Shown one piece after another: positions 59,701 through 64,000 of a stretch of DNA of 64,000 nt; the stretch's first letter is position 1, and each line of letters starts with the position of its first letter. Both the position numbers and the translations under genes were made by a program. Source of the DNA: Meandrina meandrites (lineage: Eukaryota > Cnidaria > Anthozoa > Scleractinia > Meandrinidae); contig OY855906.1 in NCBI GenBank assembly GCA_963693305.1, positions 2,162,501 to 2,226,500 of the forward strand, in the 5' to 3' direction. The notes beneath the pieces are model-generated. The model was not told the origin of the DNA. It saw only the letters and a program-made list of their open reading frames with translations, and did no database searches.

Positions 59701-61891
59701 AGGATTACAAAGGATAAAGTTGAAAAAATTGGCCAATTTTTTCAAGATGCACTCCTGTAACCCTGGTTTCTGTAGCATGAAGTGACTAGGAGTTTTGCCA
59801 CTCCCCTGGACAAGATGACTGTCTATTGCAAGCAGGCTGTCCTTACAGTTTGCTGATACGCACTTCAATATTACTGGGTGTAAAGTGGTTCTGTGCGAGT
59901 AAAGTGTTTTGTCCAAGAACACAACACAGCCACCTGGTCAGGGCTCAAATCTCAATAGCTAGTCCAGCAGACTAACCAAAAGCACACCACACCTCCTACC
60001 TAGCTGCATGAACAACATTGTGACAAGAGAGGGCTAAATTTACATGTACTACTCACCCATCCTTATCTTCATAAAGGCCTGACAAGGTTTCTGCACCTAT
60101 GGCTGATCGCTGTATGCATGAAAGAAGCAAGGACAGAAATAACAATCATGTTAATTAATTTAAAAACTGTAAAAGCTGGTTTTTAATCTCTCATTTATTA
60201 CAGCATCTTATAAGTACATGTACATTAATTTTATACAAGATGCATGGCTCTCATTTTGAGAGATGCAACACTCGACTCTACAATGTACACCTGTACATGT
60301 ACATATAGCTATAGACAAGACTCAAATCTTGAGTCACAACTTTGAGCTTGCTGGGCTTGTATCTATTGGACAAGATTTCATGGAGCATGATTTAGGCCCT
60401 CTTCATTTGAGCCCAGTTGGATTTTACAACCAAGATCTTGGCAACTGGGATGAAAATTTTCCCATAGGAACACTTCAGCCTTCAAATTAGCTTTATTAGC
60501 AAAGTTACAAGAGTCGACAAAGCTATGATAGTCCAAACAACACAAGTTTATGTGGTGCCATTTTGGTTTTGTTTCTAGAATCTCATCCCGGTCACCAGGC
60601 TGAAAGTTCCCAAATGAACAGATGACAAAATTCATCCCGGTAACTGAGCCAGCCTGCCAGGTTACTGGGCTCATATGAAGAGGCACTTAGACCTACAGTG
60701 GAATTATACTGATTTTTTTTACCTCCAAGGGTAGTGAAAATTGGTTATAAAAAAAAATTGGGAGGCTCAAAAAAATTGAAATTCCACTATGCATTTGAAC
60801 AAATGAATTACACATGTACATTTGTACCACTGTAAAAGAAAACAAATCATTACCTCCAATAAAATCTTTACTTGATGGTCAGCATTAATCTGCTCTCTAC
60901 CCTGCAAAAGTCAAATTATACATGGTAAGTGAAATTAAGTGGTATACAAAAAGTTAAAGATTCTAGATACATGTACATGTAATAAAAGTTCATGACAACA
61001 GCCAAAAAAACTGAAACTATCATGTACAGCTGTACATGTTTTCTCACTGACTTTGAATGTTCTCAAATTTTTCATGAAGCCTGGGCCAAATGAGAATGGG
61101 AGCCGTTGAGAGACCAAGTGGTGCGCTAGTCCATCGGCTCTCGTGAAAAATTTGAGCACATACAAAGTTGATGTTTGTAGTCACTCTTGGTGGACTCGCG
61201 AAGACTGTTGGTCTTGTTTGGCCCAAGTTAATGACAGCCAATGAGAGTTGACAAAAACTTTCACGGGAGTCAACTCTCAACCTCATCTGGCCAAACAAGG
61301 ATGAGAGTTGGTGAGAATTTGAACTCTTGCTCTTACTTGGTCTGAAACTCTCCCACTCTCGTCAACTCTCACATGCCCTCATTGACTTTGAACATGCTCA
61401 AATAAACTTAGTCACGAGAGTCGATGAGAGTTTTCTCTTGCTTGCAGTCGCTCTTACCGGACTCTCAACAACTCTTGCTCTCATTTGGCCCGAGCTGGTG
61501 ATAGTCAATGAGGGCTCACAAAAACTTTCATCAGAGTAAACTCAGCAGTAATTTTTTATTTTTCATGAGAGTAAACTCAGCAGTAATTTTTTATTTTTCA
61601 TGAGAGTAAACTCAGCAGTAATTTTTTATTTTTCATGAGTAAACTCAGCAGCTTTATACTCTCATCCTCGTTTGGCCAGGGCTTTAAACTTTTAGTTATA
61701 ATCATAAGCTTACATCTACACTGTATATATGAATCTGAAAAATTGAAAATATTGTTTTATATTTGAGAATGACATTGACTGAATCTATCTTTTACCGATT
61801 GTTTCTTGTGTAATATTTCCTCTGCCATTGCATTCTCCAATCTCTCCCTTTCCTCGTGGATTCTCCTTTGCTGCTCTAACAAGGTCTCCAT
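50771..61891 (-). CDS. SF3A3: Splicing factor 3A subunit 3 (SF3a60), complete
   Basis: SF3A3 is the SF3a60 subunit of U2 snRNP, needed for prespliceosome formation. Twenty in-phase exons in transcript order: 61796-61891, 60854-60901, 60057-60109, 59207-59312, 57308-57380, 56688-56779, 56391-56473, 56024-56096, 54915-54980, 54639-54707, 54389-54456, 53854-53894, 53605-53738, 52914-52979, 52687-52785, 52509-52588, 52342-52372, 51551-51641, 51066-51121, 50771-50848. They give 500 residues; human has 501. Matches in order include [10 protein letters not shown] at the start, [55 protein letters not shown] and a final DLSRQGLL. The C-terminal C2H2 matrin-type zinc finger is intact (C407, C410, H424, H430). 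A SAP-like helical stretch ([19 protein letters not shown]) precedes it. Very secure. Confidence 0.97.
50920..51003. repeat. GGGAC/GAGAT simple repeat
   Basis: Runs of GGGAC then GAGAT and GAGGC words in the last SF3A3 intron. Microsatellite; spurious frames only. Confidence 0.75.
51822..52325. mobile_element. Long-armed fold-back element in an SF3A3 intron
   Basis: Arms of about 150 bp at 51822-51980 and 52160-52325 are inverted repeats. Shared words include CCAGTCGCTAT, GGGGACGAGAATGG-like blocks, AAGGGCTATGGGGAC and AGAAACGAAGGGCTCTGG. The intron lies between the exons at 52342-52372 and 51551-51641. Non-coding; non-autonomous transposon or duplicated inverted segment. Confidence 0.7.
53145..53255. 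repeat. GATGAT-rich microsatellite
   Basis: Imperfect GATGAT repeats in an SF3A3 intron. They would encode Asp/Met-type runs but no splice sites bracket them. Confidence 0.75.
53363..53521. mobile_element. TA-flanked MITE in an SF3A3 intron
   Basis: CAGTTGAATCCTGATACCTC at the left pairs with the imperfect complement ending AATTTAACTG, with TA on both sides. The interior repeats AACTCAAACC. Same TA and CAGT end type as 39208-39431 and 58503-59002. Confidence 0.65.
55017..56023. other. SF3A3 intron with a retroelement-like fragment
   Basis: No exon is visible. About 55455-55838 is GC-richer than its surroundings and ends in AAGAAGAAGAAGAAG, which looks like a retroelement 3' tail in plus orientation. 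The internal reading frames are broken. I cannot assign the family. Confidence 0.45.
57466..57684 (+). mobile_element. Inverted-repeat element with a tRNA-like core
   Basis: Outer arms (TGATAAAGATG, then TTGTCATGAGTGTGGG, and the complement at about 57630-57680) are inverted repeats of about 50 bp. Between them, about 57547-57622, lies a tRNA-like stretch with TAGCTCAGTGGTTAGAG (A box) and GAGTTCAATTCC (B box). A functional tRNA is unlikely because no proper acceptor stem closes. A SINE inserted in, or captured by, an inverted-repeat element is possible. Confidence 0.6.
57690..59206. other. SF3A3 intron sequence
   Basis: No exon is seen between the SF3A3 exons at 57308-57380 and 59207-59312, apart from the mobile element at 58503-59002. 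A 109-codon frame at 58104-58433 is unrecognised and lacks splice context. Confidence 0.5.
58503..59002. mobile_element. 500-bp TA-flanked MITE
   Basis: CAGTCGAAGCTCTCTTAACG and the complementary CGAGAGCTTTGACTG ends are flanked by TA. CGTAAGCGGACA-type words repeat inside in both orientations. It resembles pogo/mariner-type non-autonomous elements. No transposase frame. Confidence 0.72.
59340..60056. other. SF3A3 intron sequence
   Basis: No exon or recognisable element. TACATGTA words are frequent, as across the right half of the window. Confidence 0.5.
60395..60686. mobile_element. TTA-flanked MITE (Harbinger-like)
   Basis: GGCCCTCTTCATTTGAGCCC at the left pairs with GGGCTCATATGAAGAGGCAC at the right; TTA flanks both sides. 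Ends and duplication resemble the large palindrome pair at 25916-27562. 292 bp, non-coding. Confidence 0.7.
61040..61680. repeat. Repeat-rich intron 1 of SF3A3
   Basis: Words such as GAGAGTTG, CAACTCTC and CATTTGGCC recur in both orientations, so this is a fold-back-like mosaic. At about 61534-61648 a 35-bp unit (GTAAACTCAGCAGTAATTTT...) repeats just over three times. Non-coding. Confidence 0.6.
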
Positions 61892-62323
61892 AATCTCTCT
61901 CTAATCTTCACTAAAAGCAAACCTTCATTTAATAGATTTGATTCGTCAAAAAAACGTTCCACATGTGAGAGTTGTGGAACAAAATGGCGGCGATGATCAT
62001 GAGCCAGCACAAAGTCTCTTCAGCGGAAAAATAATTAATCACATGACTGAAATTGCTTGCAGTGATTGGTTCGTGGGCAACGAGGTCTAAAATATTACGT
62101 AAAAAACATGGAAGGGAAAAACTCTTTCAATATTCCATTTAGTTCTCAGAGAATTTTGTACTCATGTTTTTAGGCGTGAAAACCGTAGATTACGAAGGAT
62201 ATGTACTCGATGCTTTTCAACTTTGTTGTCATATCAATTATTTACCTGCCAGGCGTTGCTGAAGGGGCCAGTTTGCTCTCAAGTGAGTGTTAAGCGGCAC
62301 ACCTCGCAACGTAGTAAGCTAAA
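61892..62323. promoter_or_regulatory. Bidirectional promoter between SF3A3 and the MAP7-like gene
   Basis: Only 432 bp separate the two start codons, which point away from each other. AAAATGGCGGC at 61981-61991 matches a YY1-type promoter motif, and GATTGGT at 62064-62070 is an inverted CCAAT box. No TATA box is obvious. Shared regulation is inferred from the geometry. Confidence 0.6.
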
Positions 62324-63741
62324 ATGGCTGAATCAAATCAAGAACCAATGTCCATTGAGGCATTTCGAGCAAAGAAAGGTAAGTAATTCTTGTCTTCTTG
62401 GTAAAATTGAAAGATTTTCTTCGCAAGGATTAAACTGTTTTGTGCCCTGCTCTTTGTTTAGCAGCCGCTTCGACTTCTAGTGTCAAGTCGACAACACCAA
62501 GCAAAGCTTCAAATCCCTCCGTTTCAAACTCAACCTCGGCGCTGTCTCCGCCAGCTAGTACAAGTAGATCGAATTCAGCAAGGCGATCTGTATCTAGTGA
62601 AAATTTGAGTGGAAGAGATGCGCCATCACTTGATGAAAGACAAGAGAAAGTCAAGATTCTTCGAGAAAAACAAGCCGAAGAGAGGCGGAGAAAAAATGAG
62701 GAACGCAGAGCTGCCTTTGAAGAAAGAAGGCGTAAAAAGGAGGAAGACGAGAAAGAAAGGTGGGCTACACTAAAGGATCAGGCCGCTAAACGTAACGTTT
62801 CCAAGCCAAATGCATCGGCTTCAAAACCTGGCACAGGTAGAAAGCTGCCAACATTACCCCAGGAAGGAAGTGCTATGCGACCTGGCAGTGCCGTGGAGCG
62901 CCCATCGTCATTACCAAAGCCATTGATGAGGCCTTCCAGTGCTTCAACTGCTAGAAGTCCCTCTCGAAGCAGTGCCGACAGCTTATCTGGAGGCTCAACA
63001 CCCAAAGAATCTCCTTCAACTACCCCTGGTGGCTTGCAACCAAAAACACCCCTTGGTGTCAGTAAGTCTGCATCTGCAAGTAATTTAAATCGCAGAGGTA
63101 GTGGTGGTTCTATGCCACAGAGGCCATCTTCTGGAACTAAGCCCAGGATGCGTTCGTCATCAACACATTCTTCAGCTCTCACACTAGATAAGCCTAACTC
63201 TAAAAATAGTACAAGTCGTGAATCATTGTTACCGCCTGCAGGAAAGTTAGCCAAATCTCATTCTACTAGTTCTATTCACAAAGTTGGCCAGCAACGACCA
63301 GCAGCAGATAAAAGCCATAAAACTGAAACAAAGCCTAAAGCTGGAGTTACTGATGAAGCGACTGCTAAACAGGCTTTGGCAGAACGAAGAAAGAAGGCAA
63401 GAGAGGAGGCAGAGAGACAGGCTGCTCTAGATAAGGAGCGACAGGAGGCAGAGCGGTTGAGAAAAGAAGAAGAAGAAAGAAAACGGGCTGAAGAAGAAGC
63501 CAGAGAGGAGGCAAGGATGCGCGAGCTTGCTGAGCTTCTTCGTAAGCAAGAAGAAGAGAGACTGCGGATTGCAGCAGAGGAGAAAGAGAAACAGGAGAGA
63601 GAGGAAGCTGAAAAGGCTGCAGCTGAGAAGAAGCGCAAAGAAGAAGAAGAACAGAAAATGAGAGAGCAGGAAGAAAGGAAGGCACAAGAAGAGGAAGAAA
63701 GAAGGAAACAAGAGGAAGCTGCCAGACTAGAGAGGAAAAGG
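62324..63741 (+). CDS. MAP7/ensconsin-family microtubule-binding protein (5' exons, continues past window)
   Basis: Two exons, 62324-62378 and 62462-63741, give the first 445 residues (MAESNQEPMS...). A Ser/Thr-rich start leads to a highly charged coiled coil at about residues 76-133 (DERQEKVKILREKQ through EERRRKKEEDEKERW), the position and character of the MAP7 microtubule-binding coil. A basic, Ser/Pro-rich linker follows. A second long Glu/Lys/Arg coiled coil from about residue 317 fits the MAP7 domain that binds kinesin-1. The second exon ends at a GTGAGG donor after RKR; reading on would stop after VRQ. The acceptor is TTTAGCAG, so two sites 3 bp apart can be used. No further exon is seen to 64000. 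The family is likely; the exact paralogue is not assigned. Confidence 0.78.
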
Positions 63742-64000
63742 GTGAGGCAATAAGTTAGGAATAATTATACACACTTTTATACCAATAATTACATGTTCAT
63801 ACAGTAACCAGTGGTGAGCTAACTAAAAATCCTACAATAAAATATCTATTATATTACTTGCAATAATAATGTAATGGAGTGCAACTGGCATGTGGAAGCA
63901 TTTCATAGCATTGCACACTGTATTATTACTTACAGGGATAAACATCTTTTAAGGCTGAATTAATAGCCACCAGGCTACATATAGTTAACAATTATTCCAC
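63742..64000. other. Intron start of the MAP7-like gene
   Basis: AT-rich, with no exon that I can support before the window ends. Confidence 0.5.

Noticed and set aside
62778..63711. Minus-strand frames opposite the MAP7-like exon
   Set aside because: They mirror the charged coiled-coil codons of the plus-strand exon.

Overview
This is an intron-rich, AT-rich animal nuclear window. There are no operons, ribosome binding sites, rRNA genes or CRISPR arrays. Conserved metazoan genes (ATM, SF3A3, a MAP7-family gene, an MCFD2/CGREF1-like gene), short introns with GT-AG borders and a dense load of small inverted-repeat transposons suggest a marine invertebrate. An anthozoan cnidarian such as a stony coral is my best guess, but that is an impression of repeat style and not a proof.

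Layout. (1) 1-9.14 kb, minus strand: the first 12 coding exons of ATM, running off the left edge. Its introns carry two tandem tRNA-derived SINEs, one of them split by a transposon. (2) 9.14-34.5 kb: about 25 kb with no gene I can recognise. It holds a plus-strand array of exon-like modules (11.5-16.7 kb), a 3.4 kb satellite of 58.7 apparently identical 58-bp units (21.27-24.68 kb), a 1.65 kb palindrome made of two head-to-head TTA-flanked elements (25.9-27.6 kb), several small inverted-repeat elements, and a minus-strand array of the same exon-like modules (30.5-33.1 kb). (3) 34.5-40.6 kb, plus strand: a secreted EF-hand protein of the MCFD2/CGREF1 type with a Gln-rich tail of 45-residue repeats; a 5'-truncated LINE lies antisense in intron 3. 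(4) 40.6-43.5 kb: intergenic hairpins and a TTAA-flanked element. (5) 43.5-50.4 kb, plus strand: an unfamiliar 428-residue type I membrane protein with a Cys-rich ectodomain, one transmembrane segment and a cytoplasmic SH3 domain. The intron before its transmembrane exon has U12-type (minor spliceosome) signals. (6) 50.8-61.9 kb, minus strand: the complete 20-exon SF3A3 gene (500 residues), tail-to-tail with the SH3 gene. (7) 62.3 kb to the right edge, plus strand: the start of a MAP7-family gene, head-to-head with SF3A3 across a 432-bp shared promoter.

I rebuilt the exons by reading splice sites and phase by eye; every coding exon junction listed keeps frame. ATM, SF3A3 and MAP7 were identified from remembered family sequence, not a search. 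The genes have unrelated housekeeping roles: DNA damage signalling, secretory EF-hand function, membrane signalling, splicing and microtubule binding. The most unusual items are the satellite, the two facing arrays of exon-like modules, and the transmembrane SH3 protein with its U12 intron.
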